Origin: Deltaproteobacteria bacterium
GTDB lineage: Bacteria > Desulfobacterota > Binatia > Binatales > Binataceae
Direction of reading: 5' to 3'
Length of the DNA: 64,000 bases
Assembly (NCBI GenBank): GCA_021794015.1
Contig: JAJYRQ010000017.1
Coordinates: 1-64,000 of the forward strand
In this document: in pieces, positions 35,337-44,456 of the stretch
How positions within the stretch are numbered: the stretch's first letter is position 1
Layout of the letters: each line of letters starts with the position of its first letter
Translations under genes and position numbers: made by a program
Notes under the pieces: model-generated
The model's database searches: none
The model's input: the letters and a program-made list of their open reading frames with translations, nothing else
Told to the model about the DNA's origin: nothing

Positions 35337-35936
35337 ATGAGCTTTCTCGATTACGCGATTGTCGCGCTGATTGGGCTGGCCGCGCTCTACGGGATCGCGC
35401 GCGGCGTGTTAAGGATGGCTGCCTCGCTGCTGGCGCTCGTGGTCGGCATCTTCCTGGCCCAGCTTTACCATGCCGGCGTGACAAGCCGGCTCGAGAGTTG
35501 GTTTGCGCTCGGCCCCGGCGCGGCTTCGATCGCCGGGTACGCCCTGGTGTTTGCGCTGGCTGCGGTCGCGGTTGCCGTGGCAGGAAGGCTGTTGTTCCGT
35601 TTCTCGCGCGCCGTCGGCCTTGGATGGGCCGACCGTCTTTGCGGCATGGTTCTCGCCGGCGCGGCTGCGGCTTGGCTGGCGGGGATCGGCCTGGGCGGCA
35701 TCGCCTTGGTCCTGGGGCCTGACTACCCGGTCATCCGGGAATCAAAGCTTGCCGGCCCGCTTGAAGCCTATAACCGAAGGCTTTTGAGCTTCGTTCCGGC
35801 GCCGGTCAAGGCGACCGTGGAGAGCCGCGGCGGCGCGGTGGCCGACTACCTCTCGAGGCAAAAGCCCTTCCCTGCCGGCAGTGCCGAGCCCGGCCGGCAA
35901 GGCTCTCCCGAAAAGCGCCGGCCCTCCGGCGGCTGA
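35337..35936 (+). CDS. CvpA-family membrane protein
   Basis: A 199-residue protein with four hydrophobic segments in the CvpA pattern: FLDYAIVALIGLAALYGIARG at the start, then VVGIFLAQLYHAG, YALVFALAAVAVAVAGRLL and GLGWADRLCGMVLAGAAAA, where GxxDRxxG is the conserved loop. CvpA proteins are linked to colicin V export, purine gene clusters and envelope stress. The role here is open. The C-terminal 40 residues are Pro/Arg/Gly-rich and cytoplasmic. The start follows GAGGTGTTG. It is divergent from asnS. Confidence 0.85.
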   Translation: MSFLDYAIVALIGLAALYGIARGVLRMAASLLALVVGIFLAQLYHAGVTSRLESWFALGPGAASIAGYALVFALAAVAVAVAGRLLFRFSRAVGLGWADRLCGMVLAGAAAAWLAGIGLGGIALVLGPDYPVIRESKLAGPLEAYNRRLLSFVPAPVKATVESRGGAVADYLSRQKPFPAGSAEPGRQGSPEKRRPSGG

Positions 35937-36091
35937 GCCGGGTTGTCCTTAACCGCCGACCTGCTCGCCGTTCACCCCGGCTGAACGATTTCGAGGGAGT
36001 TAGCAGCCGACTTCGGGCGCTCTTCGACAATGTCAAGAAAGCTATTGGCGACTTTTGCGCTTCACGCATGGCCGGCTTTCCGATGCTCGGA

Positions 36092-37378
36092 TTATAGCGA
36101 CGCGGTCATGATTCTGCGGCATAGGGCAGCGCGGTCTGTGAGCGCATGCCCGAGACGGGCGACGGTGGCGTGGGTGATCCCTTCGTCAGCCATGCGATTG
36201 CTGACTTGGAGGACGTTGTCGGCTACCTGAGCCGTCAGGTCTCGCACGCGTTGAACCAAGGAATCGGGATCGCGGCGAACCTCGGCGGCGAGTTGGCGCC
36301 ATTGGCGCAGTCCGATATCGCGCAGTCGGTACTCACCGCCGATCGTCATCGAAAGTTTGATGCGCTGGTTGTCGGATTCGGGATAAGGAAGGATGCTTGC
36401 AAGATCATAGAGGGGCGCCAGACGGATGCGCGCTTGCGCGCCAATCAGGAGTCCGTAATTTTTCGCGTGGGCGTCCGTTCCCGCGATGAGCCAGTTGTAG
36501 GCGATGGCGTCAAGAAAAGTGTCAACATCCCGGACAGGGTCGCCGGAATAGGTGTTGAGTAGCTCAACGATATCCCGCACGCCGGGACCGCCTTCGTTCT
36601 GATATCTGCGGGTCGGTGGGATGCCGAGCGCTTGGCAGACATCCTCCTGGTGTACGCGTCTCAGGCCGGCGGGTGTGCGTATGCGATCGTAGCGCTGCAC
36701 GACGATGGCGAGTTCGTCTCGAAAGGGCATGATTCTAGAGTCGGCAGCCGGCAGCCCAATCGCGCGCGCCAGCTCAAGGCAAAAGTGCTCGTTTTCGACA
36801 TGGCCGTGAAAGTGCCGGGAAGGCGGCTTGAGGATGTGGGTGGTCGGCACGCGGCCTGAAGGCACGCCCCAACGGCCGTCCTCGAAGAGCAGGGCGGTTT
36901 TAGGCTGGGCGCCGGCAAGACTGAACTGGCCGGTGTCGCGAGCAATTCGCCATGCGGATTGGTCCTCACGTAGGGCCCGCAGGCGCTGGGCGATGGCCTC
37001 GTCGTCGAGCCATTCGATTTCGTGCGGCGAGGGTTGGAGAACGGCGCCGAGGCGTTCAGGACGGACGAACTGAACTGCGCCTGCGCAGTCTTCGCCTACG
37101 GCGGAGATCAGCGCGAAAGCGTTCCTTGCCGAGACCTGAAACTTTCTCGCCCAGCCATCGAGGATGACTTGGTTATCGGGTAGGAGACCCCAGAGAAACG
37201 ATTCTATGGCGCGGTGCGGATGCTCGGTAAGGGCGAGCGGCATCGAGATGGAAAGGGGGTAGGCGTCGGGCGCGGAACGCCATTTTTCGTCATAGCTAAA
37301 GGTCAGTCTTCCGCGCGCGTTAGTTGTGACGCGGCCGATTGTCTGGCGGTCGAGAATCGTGATGAGTTCGCGCGTCAT
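36092..37378 (-). CDS. hipA: HipA-family kinase toxin
   Basis: A 428-residue Ser/Thr kinase of the HipA family. The N-terminal subdomain contains RAIESFLWGLLPDNQ, the typical HipA N1 block. The ATP loop region is FSLAGAQPKTALLF. RVPTTHILKPP and ENEHFCLELARAIGLP follow. The catalytic loop is NWLIAGTDAHAKNYGLL and the metal motif LAPLYDLAS. HipA toxins phosphorylate aminoacyl-tRNA synthetases and arrest growth. All key residues appear present. The start overlaps the hipB stop (ATGA). Codon use is a little less GC-biased than in the neighbours, which suggests transfer. Confidence 0.95.
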   Translation of the reverse strand: MTRELITILDRQTIGRVTTNARGRLTFSYDEKWRSAPDAYPLSISMPLALTEHPHRAIESFLWGLLPDNQVILDGWARKFQVSARNAFALISAVGEDCAGAVQFVRPERLGAVLQPSPHEIEWLDDEAIAQRLRALREDQSAWRIARDTGQFSLAGAQPKTALLFEDGRWGVPSGRVPTTHILKPPSRHFHGHVENEHFCLELARAIGLPAADSRIMPFRDELAIVVQRYDRIRTPAGLRRVHQEDVCQALGIPPTRRYQNEGGPGVRDIVELLNTYSGDPVRDVDTFLDAIAYNWLIAGTDAHAKNYGLLIGAQARIRLAPLYDLASILPYPESDNQRIKLSMTIGGEYRLRDIGLRQWRQLAAEVRRDPDSLVQRVRDLTAQVADNVLQVSNRMADEGITHATVARLGHALTDRAALCRRIMTASL

Positions 37379-37677
37379 TCCCGTGGTCTCCGAGCGGCAG
37401 CAACGATGGAGTCAATGTCTACTGGGGTTTCTGCAGGCTGGGAGAAGCTGTCTTTCGCTGGCGGTGCGGTTTCGAATCTGGCGTCAAGGGCGATGCCGAG
37501 CGCGTTGATGGCGCGGAGCACTAAGCCGATTTCAGCGCGCGGCTTGCCCTTTTCGACTTCGACGATCCACTGGCGGCTGACGGCGATTTTGTGGGCGAGC
37601 GATTTCTGGTCGAGGCGGAGTTTCATCCGGGCGTCGCGGATGATGGCCCCCAGATCGGTCGGCGTTCGAATTCGCAT
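37375..37677 (-). CDS. hipB: HipB-family antitoxin, HTH repressor
   Basis: A 100-residue XRE/Cro-type helix-turn-helix protein. LGAIIRDARMKLRLDQKSLA and AVSRQWIVEVEKGKPRAEIG form the DNA-binding domain, and the C-terminal tail is acidic and Pro-rich. It should neutralise HipA and repress the operon by binding the repeats at 37699-37790 just upstream. It is the first gene of the pair. AAGAAG precedes ATG 37677. Confidence 0.93.
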   Translation of the reverse strand: MRIRTPTDLGAIIRDARMKLRLDQKSLAHKIAVSRQWIVEVEKGKPRAEIGLVLRAINALGIALDARFETAPPAKDSFSQPAETPVDIDSIVAAARRPRE

Positions 37678-37698
37678 CTTCTTTTTTCTCTTGGCTTG

Positions 37699-37790
37699 AT
37701 GTCGGCGAACGATGACATTTTACCAAAGTCAGCGCTCGGCGACAATCGCGAAAGTCTACGTTCGCCGACATGATTGAATGTCGGCGAACG
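37699..37790. promoter_or_regulatory. hipBA operator: three exact 13-bp half-sites
   Basis: ATGTCGGCGAACG occurs at 37699-37711 and 37778-37790, and its exact complement at 37759-37771. The last two form a perfect palindrome with a 6-base spacer (37772-37777). They start 22 bases upstream of the hipB ATG. HipB dimers bind inverted repeats upstream of hipBA, so this is the likely autoregulatory site. The third copy would allow a second, half-site contact near the start. Confidence 0.85.
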
Positions 37791-37991
37791 GCGACACAGA
37801 TACCGTACGATAGGTCCAAGCGTCGCGTTCAGTTGGGCCGACCCCTGTGGAACGGACCGGAGGCGCAAGAACGGCACGTTCCTGAGACTTGGTTCAGGCG
37901 ACCCGCAATGTCCGTTGGAGAGTAGGCTGGAGTTTCACGAAATAAGAAGGCGGGCAGTGTCCCAACGCTTGTTGAAATTGGGATGAGGTAG

Positions 37992-38046
37992 CGGCGGCTC
38001 CAGGGTCCATCGATGATGGACCTGCAACAAAGAGGAGGAGCCGCCG
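37992..38046. repeat. Nested inverted repeats
   Basis: CGGCGGCTCC (37992-38001) pairs with GGAGCCGCCG (38037-38046). Inside it, GGTCCATC (38004-38011) pairs with GATGGACC (38015-38022) across GAT. All arms are perfect. It lies just before the truncated transposase and may be a transposon end or transcript structure shielding the transposase. Confidence 0.6.
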
Positions 38047-38100
38047 ATAAAGAGAAGAGCAAATCGGGTGGAGGAGGCGCAAGCCGGGCAAGGAGGGGCA

Positions 38101-38298
38101 ATGGGCGTGCGGCAACTCTTGCTGCCACTGGTTGCCGGAATGGTGCGCAGCAAGCAGCCGCTGATGGAATGGGTCCACCAGGTGGGGCTGAGGGCGCCGG
38201 GCGAGGTTTTCGAGCATGACGTCGAGCAGATTGCGGGGCTCAGGGGCAGGCACACCAAGGGCCGTTCCCACTATCGTTGGGGGCGCGCCGCCAGCGAG
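38101..38298 (+). pseudogene. IS256-family-like transposase, N-terminal fragment
   Basis: ATG 38101 has a GGAGGGGCA site. The first 66 residues (GVRQLLLPLVAGMVRSKQPL, EWVHQVGLRAPGEVFEHDVE, GRHTKGRSHYRWGRAASE) resemble the N-terminus of mutator-type transposases, up to the point where the conserved LGGRRIRVxRPR block should follow. After 38298 the frame runs into repeat sequence containing CCCCTTCGGCTCCGCTCAGG and continues open but unrelated to 38487. The catalytic region is missing, so it is inactive. Confidence 0.6.
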
Positions 38299-38430
38299 CC
38301 GCCCCTTCGGCTCCGCTCAGGGCAGCGACTGTTCGGACTCCCGGCCGGTATAGTTACGACGCGGCGACCCTGCTGCCCCTTTTCAACACCCAACGGGACA
38401 TCGCCGACCCCAGCGCTCAGCGTGCCGCCT

Positions 38431-38763
38431 TCAGGTAAGAGCGCTATCGACCGCTCTTACGAGATTTCTCTTGGGCACGGCGCCTAGAATCTGGTCCTTT
38501 ACCTGGCCGCCTTTGAAGATGATCAGGTTCGGTATTCCACGGATTCCGTAGAGCGCCGGCGTTCGAGGATTCTCGTCAACGTTGAGCTTGGCGACCTTCA
38601 GGCGCCCGGCGTATTCGGTGGCCAGCTCGTCAACCGCCGGGGCGATGGCTCGGCAAGGCGCGCACCACGCCGCCCAGAAATCGACCAGCACGGGAAGGTC
38701 GGATTTCAGCACTTCCTGTTCGAAGTTCGCATCTGTCACGTGGACGACGTTTGCGCCAGCCAT
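38431..38763 (-). CDS. trxA: Thioredoxin
   Basis: A 110-residue thioredoxin-fold protein. The active site is WAAWCAPC (C34, C37), with Ala where E. coli thioredoxin has Gly. PVLVDFWA precedes it, and the cis-proline is in [12 protein letters not shown]. It reduces disulfides in the cytoplasm. The length is normal. ATG 38763 has a GGTGGGA site. Its 3' end meets the tail of the transposase scrap from the other strand. Confidence 0.95.
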   Translation of the reverse strand: MAGANVVHVTDANFEQEVLKSDLPVLVDFWAAWCAPCRAIAPAVDELATEYAGRLKVAKLNVDENPRTPALYGIRGIPNLIIFKGGQVKDQILGAVPKRNLVRAVDSALT

Positions 38764-39418
38764 TACAATCCCACCTCGGTTAAAATTGCGCTGCCGCTAG
38801 GTTCAACAGCGTTGCCCTCATGATACCACTTCTAACGTAAGAATCGGCGTAGGCGCCGTCAAGCTGACTTTGCTCGGCCGCCGTTTGCACCCTTGAGGGC
38901 GATGGCCGAGCGTCGAGAGCGGGGTAAAATCGCGGGCGCCCGACGGTTAACGCGCCTTGGCCACCGCTAAGAGGCCGCAAGCGCTGACATAAGGAAGACG
39001 CGGCCTCCGTTGCGAAACGGCGACCGATGCTGCCTGGCGGCAACGAACTGCCGGTCGTTGAGCCATATCGGCGGCGGCTCCCGCCCCTCGCCCGCGGGGC
39101 TGCAAAGCCAGCGTTCTGGCTTTCAGGCGTATCGGCAACTCGAACCGCTACCGCCCGTCTTGGCGGAAGCGACCCCTGATAGACCGTCGCAAGATGCCTT
39201 GCCATAGTAAGAGAAGTGATTACGCAAAGGACGGCGCATTTTAGGGCAGCGTCGTTCCCCGTTTCGCAGGGTCGCAGCCGGTGCGCACGCCTGAAGGCGC
39301 CAGCGTCGGGAACGACTTTTGCTGTTTACTCCCGGTCCGGCGCCACGAATAGTATTGTCAGCGGCGGCAAGCCCGGCGCCGAGGTGGCGCGGTCAGGCAA
39401 AGCAGGGGGTGGGCGCAA
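38764..39418. other. Intergenic region before the hybrid kinase
   Basis: 655 bases with no supported gene; open frames on both strands are low-complexity and Arg/Ser-rich. A perfect stem-loop AAAGCCAG-CGTT-CTGGCTTT lies at 39104-39123; it ends in only three Ts, so terminator function is doubtful. AT-richer patches near 38780-38850 and 39210-39250 could hold promoters for trxA and for the kinase. Confidence 0.4.
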
Positions 39419-42400
39419 GTGAGTGCGCCGGAGAAGCTCGATATTGAAGCTCTAGGCGCGCAGTGGGAACTGCGGCTGGCGCCGGTTTTCCTCGCCGCGG
39501 TGGCGCTGGCCGAGTCGGTTTACTTCCTGGCAGACCTCGGCCGCGGCCCCGGGCCGGGCGGCATCCTGTTTGCGCTCCACGCCATGAGCGTGGTTGCTGC
39601 GGCAGCGGCGTGGCTGCTGTTGCGGCGGTTTTCGGCGCGCTGGAATCTGATTGCGCTCGGCTTTCTAGGGGTAGTTATTTTCGCCACGACCGCGCTCAGC
39701 CTGGTGGCCCGGGACAGCGAGCCGCTGGTGGCGTCGCTGGTTATCCTGGTGGTCTGGTCGGCCTTCGTGGTGCTGGGCGGGCCGCGCTGGCAATGGGGCC
39801 TGGCGCTGATGGCTGGCCTGGCGCTGGCGGCCAACAGCGCGCTGGTGGCGGCGCCGCTGGCCGACCGGCTGTTTCAGTGGGCTGCGTTGGCGGCAAGCGT
39901 GGGGCTGGCTCGGCTTCTGCTGTGGCGCCGAACCGATTTCGGCGGCGAGATGCGAGCGTGGATGCACAAGCTCGACGAGGTGCAGCAGCGGCTGCGCGCG
40001 CAGGTGAGGCGGGCCGAAGAGCTCCAGCAGAAGCTCGCGGCGGAAAAGGCCACGCTGGACCGGATGCTGGCGGCCAGCCCCGACCATATAAGCATCTTCC
40101 GCGCGCGCGACGGCGCCTGGCTGTATCACAACAAGGATGCCCTGGTCAGCGGCTTTCGCCGCGAAGAGGTGGTGGGGCGTGCCACCCTTGCCGGTCTTGC
40201 GGTGTGGGCCGACCCGGAGCAGTGCCGGCGGTTTCTCGCCGACGTCGGCGCGGGGGTCGAGGTCTCCAACCGCGAGATGGTGCTGCGCGCGCGCGACGGA
40301 GAGCTGATTCCCTGCCTGCTTTCGGCGACCCCGATGGAGATCGACGGCGAGCCCTGCGTGGTCACCTTCCTGCGCGACGTGCGCGCGCTTAAGCGGGTCG
40401 AAGACGCGCTGCGGCAGGCGCGCGAGGAACTGACGCGCCAGGCGGCCGCCGCGCAGGAAAACGCCCGGCGTTTTCACGCCATCTTCGAGCTGTGTCCCGA
40501 CCCGATCGCGATCAACGACTTCGAGGACGGCAGATTCATCGAGGTCAACGAAGCTTTCGTGGCGCGTTCGGGATGGACCCGCGAGCAGGCGCTGGCAGCC
40601 GCCACGCGCGATCTCGGGATATGGCCCAACCTCGAGCAGTACAAGGCCTTCTTCCACGAGCTCAAGGGGCGCAGCGTGGTGTCCAACATGGAGGTTGTCT
40701 TCAAGCCGCGCGACGGAAGCGAAATGCCTTCGCTGGTTTCGGCCCGGCTGGCCGAGATCGGCGGACGCACCTGCGTCATCTCCATCGTGCGCGAGATCGG
40801 CGAAGTCAGCGAAGCGCGCCGCAAACTGCAGCAGCAGGAAGCGACCCTGCGGAGAATGTTCGAGGCGATCCCCGACTCGGTGGTCGTCAACCGGCTGAGC
40901 GACGGGCGCTTTGTCTTCACCAACGGGCGGTTTCTCCCCGAAGCGCAGGTTGACGCGCAGCGGCTGTTGGGCACCTCCGGCTGGGGGCTGGGCATCTGGG
41001 AGAGCAAGGACGAGCTCAAGACCTTCCTCAGGCTTCTGCGCGAGAAGGGGCGGCTTCACAACTACGAGCTGAACTTCCGCCTTGCCGAGCGCAGGGTGCC
41101 GGTGCTGGTCTCGGCCGCGATCGTCGAGTTCGGGGGCGAGCCGTGCATTATCTCGGTCACGCGCGACATCACCCGGCTAAAGCGCGTCGAGCAGGAGCTT
41201 ATCGCTGCGCGCGAGGCGGCTCTGGCCGCCTCGCAGGCGAAGTCCGAGTTTCTCTCCAGCATGTCGCACGAGATTCGCACCCCGATGAACGCGGTGCTGG
41301 GGATGACCGAACTGCTTTGGGAAACCGCACTCAGCGCCGAGCAGCGCCGCTACCTCGAAATTATCCGCCACAACGGAAGCGTGCTGCTTGATCTGATAAA
41401 CGACATCCTCGACCTCGCCAAGGTGGAACGCGGACGCTTGAGCCTTGAGCAGGCCGAGTTCGACCTGCGCGACCTGGCCGAAAGGGTGGCGGAAACGATG
41501 GCGTTGCGCGCCCACGAAAAAGGGCTCGAACTTGCCGTACGGGTCGCGGCCGAGGTGCCGGCGCGGCTGGTCGGCGACGCGCTGCGCCTGCGCCAGGTGC
41601 TGGTGAACCTGGTGAGCAATGGAATCAAGTTCACCGAAATAGGGGAGGTGACGCTGGAAATCGAGCGCGCGGATGACGGCCAGGGGGGCGTGTCGGCCGC
41701 AAGCGCGCAGCCGCCGGCCGGCGCGCCCGCTCAAATGGGCGCCAACGGAGGCCCGCAAACGCGGAGCGCGGCGCTGCGCTTCTCGGTGGCCGATACCGGA
41801 ATCGGCATTGCGCCCGAGCAGCAGGGACAAATCTTCATGCGCTTCTCCCAGGGTGACACCTCCACCGCCCGCCGCTACGGCGGCAGCGGCCTGGGGCTGG
41901 CAATCGTCAAGCGGCTGGTCGAGCTTTTCGGCGGCGATATAAGCGTCGCCAGCGAGTTGGGCAAGGGCAGCGCGTTTGTCTTCACCGCGCGCTTTGTGCT
42001 GGCCCCGGCGCAGCCCTCGGCCTTGGCTGCAGAGGCCCCGACGCTTTCAGAGGTGCGCGCGCTGGTGGCCGGCGAGATAGCGGTCACGCGGCGCGCGGCG
42101 CGTGAGCAACTGCTTGCCCTGGGCGCGCAGGTGGACGAGTGCGGCTCGGTCGCCGGTACCCTGGAGCGGGCAAGCAACGCGGCGCGCGCGGGCCGCCCCT
42201 ACGGCGTGGTCCTGTTCGACGCGCGCAACGGCTCGGCGGCGGACCTGGAGGCAGTTGACCGACTGCTCGCCTTGAGCGGCGCGGCCAGCGGGACGGCGTT
42301 GGTGGCGATGCTGACGCCGGCGGACTACGCCAGCCGCGCAGCGGCCGGCGCCGCACCGCTGCGCCATTGCCTTTTGAAGCCGGTGCGCCGTTCCGATCTT

Positions 42401-43243
42401 TACGCCGTTGTCCGGAGCGCGCTCGGCAGGGTCCGCGCCGGCGTGACGAGCGACGGCTCCGCCCAAGAACAACCGGCGCCCGGCGGCGACGGCCGGGGCG
42501 TGCCGTTAGCCGGGTCGCGGCCGGGCGATGCGTCGGGTTGCGCGGACAGGCCGCTTAAGCTTTTGCTGGTTGACGATTCTGCCGATAACCGGCTGCTGGT
42601 CCGCGCCTACCTCAAGGTGCGGCCCTGGCAGGTCGAGGAGGCGAGCAACGGCGAGGCTGCCTTGCGGCGGTTCGCCGGCGGTTCGTACGATCTGGTCCTG
42701 ATGGACATCCAAATGCCCAACCTCGACGGATATACCGTGGTGCGCGAGATGAGACGGCAGGAGAGCCTCAGCGGACGGCCGCGTACGCCGATCGTGGCGC
42801 TCACCGCCTCGGCGCTGGAGGCCGACGTCCAGAAATGCCTGGTCGCAGGTTGCGACGCTCACCTGAGCAAGCCGGTGCGCAGGCGGGACCTGCTCGACGC
42901 GATCGACCGCCTGGCCGGCCCGCCGACGGGAAAGCCGCCGGCATCGCCGGTCACGGTCGCGGTGGACCCGGACATCATGGAACTGCTGCCCGGCTTCGTT
43001 GCCCGCAAGCGTGAGGAAGTCGCCGAACTGGTGCGCGCCGCCGAGCGGGGCGACTTCGACGCCGCGGGCCGTATCGCTCACAGGCTAAAGGGGGAAGGAG
43101 GCAGCTTCGGCCTCGACGAAGTCACGGCGCTGGGCGCCGCGCTCGAGCGCGCGGCGCGCGCCAGCGACGCGGCGGCGGCGCTCACCCTGGCACGCCGCCT
43201 TGCTGATTACCTGATGCAGGTCAGCATCGTGCCGGCGCGCTGA
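39419..43243 (+). CDS. Hybrid sensor histidine kinase (membrane, 3 PAS, HisKA, HATPase, 2 REC, HPt)
   Basis: A 1274-residue hybrid kinase. Residues about 20-170 hold six or so hydrophobic segments without a periplasmic domain. A coiled coil (about 175-220) leads to three PAS domains (about 220-590). HisKA has SSMSHEIRTPMN with phospho-acceptor H617, and HATPase follows (NLVSNGIKF, DTGIGI, GGSGLGLAI). A first receiver near 865-1000 is degenerate (LVAGE in place of the acidic pair, although FDARN keeps an aspartate). The second is canonical (VDDSADN, D1096 in LMDIQMPN, K in LSKPV). A C-terminal HPt domain has H1221 in AHRLKGEGG. This is a full internal phosphorelay; the output partner is not nearby. 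GTG 39419 is the start. Confidence 0.93.
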   Translation: MSAPEKLDIEALGAQWELRLAPVFLAAVALAESVYFLADLGRGPGPGGILFALHAMSVVAAAAAWLLLRRFSARWNLIALGFLGVVIFATTALSLVARDSEPLVASLVILVVWSAFVVLGGPRWQWGLALMAGLALAANSALVAAPLADRLFQWAALAASVGLARLLLWRRTDFGGEMRAWMHKLDEVQQRLRAQVRRAEELQQKLAAEKATLDRMLAASPDHISIFRARDGAWLYHNKDALVSGFRREEVVGRATLAGLAVWADPEQCRRFLADVGAGVEVSNREMVLRARDGELIPCLLSATPMEIDGEPCVVTFLRDVRALKRVEDALRQAREELTRQAAAAQENARRFHAIFELCPDPIAINDFEDGRFIEVNEAFVARSGWTREQALAAATRDLGIWPNLEQYKAFFHELKGRSVVSNMEVVFKPRDGSEMPSLVSARLAEIGGRTCVISIVREIGEVSEARRKLQQQEATLRRMFEAIPDSVVVNRLSDGRFVFTNGRFLPEAQVDAQRLLGTSGWGLGIWESKDELKTFLRLLREKGRLHNYELNFRLAERRVPVLVSAAIVEFGGEPCIISVTRDITRLKRVEQELIAAREAALAASQAKSEFLSSMSHEIRTPMNAVLGMTELLWETALSAEQRRYLEIIRHNGSVLLDLINDILDLAKVERGRLSLEQAEFDLRDLAERVAETMALRAHEKGLELAVRVAAEVPARLVGDALRLRQVLVNLVSNGIKFTEIGEVTLEIERADDGQGGVSAASAQPPAGAPAQMGANGGPQTRSAALRFSVADTGIGIAPEQQGQIFMRFSQGDTSTARRYGGSGLGLAIVKRLVELFGGDISVASELGKGSAFVFTARFVLAPAQPSALAAEAPTLSEVRALVAGEIAVTRRAAREQLLALGAQVDECGSVAGTLERASNAARAGRPYGVVLFDARNGSAADLEAVDRLLALSGAASGTALVAMLTPADYASRAAAGAAPLRHCLLKPVRRSDLYAVVRSALGRVRAGVTSDGSAQEQPAPGGDGRGVPLAGSRPGDASGCADRPLKLLLVDDSADNRLLVRAYLKVRPWQVEEASNGEAALRRFAGGSYDLVLMDIQMPNLDGYTVVREMRRQESLSGRPRTPIVALTASALEADVQKCLVAGCDAHLSKPVRRRDLLDAIDRLAGPPTGKPPASPVTVAVDPDIMELLPGFVARKREEVAELVRAAERGDFDAAGRIAHRLKGEGGSFGLDEVTALGAALERAARASDAAAALTLARRLADYLMQVSIVPAR

Positions 43244-43343
43244 GAGCGCGCCCGCCGACTGCGGCGCGAAAATTTCGCCGCATACTTATCGTGTCTGTTG
43301 CGCATCCGGCCGCCTGCGCAGGCAGCCCGCTGGCGCAACCCGG

Positions 43344-44456
43344 CTACGCGGCCGGCGCCGGATGCTGCTGCGTGAGGCAGTGAATTCCGCCGAGGCCGAG
43401 CGCGAGGTCGGTAGCCGCGATCTCCACCACGCGCCGGCCGGGAAGCGCGCCTTCCAGCAAGGCGCGCGCTTGCGCATCCTGCGGGCATCCGAAGGCCGGC
43501 ATCAGCACGCCTCCATTGACAAAATAAAAATTGGCGTAGGAGGCGGGGGGTGGCTGTCCCTCGCCCTCCGCCGGATGGGGCATCGGCAGTCTCACCACCG
43601 CAAGCTGCCGCCCGCGCGCATCGGTCATCGCGCACAGCCGCGCCAGATTCTCCGCCAGCACGCCGTAGTTGGGGTCTCTGGGGTCGTCGGTGTACGCCGC
43701 TGCCACCCGGCCGGGTCCGATAAAGCGCGCCACCTCGTCGACGTGCCCGTCGGTATCGTCGCCGCGGATTCCGCCCGCCAGCCAGAGGACCTTGCGCGCG
43801 CCCAAGGCCGAGTGCAGGTACGACTCGAGCGCGGCGCGGTCCAGACCGGGGTTGCGGTTGGGATTGAGCAGGCACGACTCGGTGGCGAGCAGCGAGCCCT
43901 CGCCGTCAACCTCGATCGCGCCGCCCTCCAGGACCAGATCGAGCCTAACCGCTTCGACTCCCCAGCGTGCGGCCAGGCGCGCTGCCAGCGCCGCATCGTC
44001 GGCAAAGTCGGGATACTTGCCGCCCCAGGCGTTGAAGCGCCAGGCCAGCGCCAGTTGTCCGGGTGCGTTGGCGCAGTTGACGAAGACCGGGCCGGTGTCG
44101 CGCACCCAGGAGTCGTCGCTGGGAATCTCGGCGAACTCGACCCGCTCCGGCTTGGCCGGGATGCCGGCCGGTGCGGCCTCGGCGATCATTTGCCGGATCG
44201 CCTGAAGGTCGGCGCCCGGCTGAACCACCACGCGCACCGGCTCGAATGCGCTTATCGCCGCGGCCAGTTGGGCAAACGCCGGCGCAATCTCGGCAAAACG
44301 CCCCGGCCAGGTCTCCGGATTGTGCGGCCATATAATGTAGCTCGCCAGATGAGGCTCCCACTCGGCGGGCATCCTGCAGCCTGCGAGCCGAAGCCGCAGG
44401 CCTCCCGCGCCGCCGCCTTCGGCCTTAAGGAACGAAGCGTCGGACAAGATCGCCAT
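43344..44456 (-). CDS. aguA: Agmatine deiminase
   Basis: A 370-residue member of the porphyromonas-type peptidyl-arginine deiminase/agmatine deiminase family, converting agmatine to N-carbamoylputrescine. MPAEWEPHLASYIIWPHNPE is the conserved start. DDSWVRDTGPVFV, FNAWGGKY, VLEGGAIEVDGEG, GDDTDGHVDEVARF and YANFYFVNGG follow. The catalytic cysteine is C360 in GGIHCLTQQHP. It overlaps the aguB stop by 32 bases and is downstream of it in the same unit. ATG 44456 is the best start, although about 27 residues precede the conserved MPAEW. Confidence 0.95.
   Translation of the reverse strand: MAILSDASFLKAEGGGAGGLRLRLAGCRMPAEWEPHLASYIIWPHNPETWPGRFAEIAPAFAQLAAAISAFEPVRVVVQPGADLQAIRQMIAEAAPAGIPAKPERVEFAEIPSDDSWVRDTGPVFVNCANAPGQLALAWRFNAWGGKYPDFADDAALAARLAARWGVEAVRLDLVLEGGAIEVDGEGSLLATESCLLNPNRNPGLDRAALESYLHSALGARKVLWLAGGIRGDDTDGHVDEVARFIGPGRVAAAYTDDPRDPNYGVLAENLARLCAMTDARGRQLAVVRLPMPHPAEGEGQPPPASYANFYFVNGGVLMPAFGCPQDAQARALLEGALPGRRVVEIAATDLALGLGGIHCLTQQHPAPAA

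Noticed and set aside
38780..39205. A 141-residue minus-strand frame upstream of trxA
   Set aside because: It is Arg/Ser/Ala-rich, with no motif and no ribosome site. It contains the stem-loop at 39104-39123, so non-coding is more likely.
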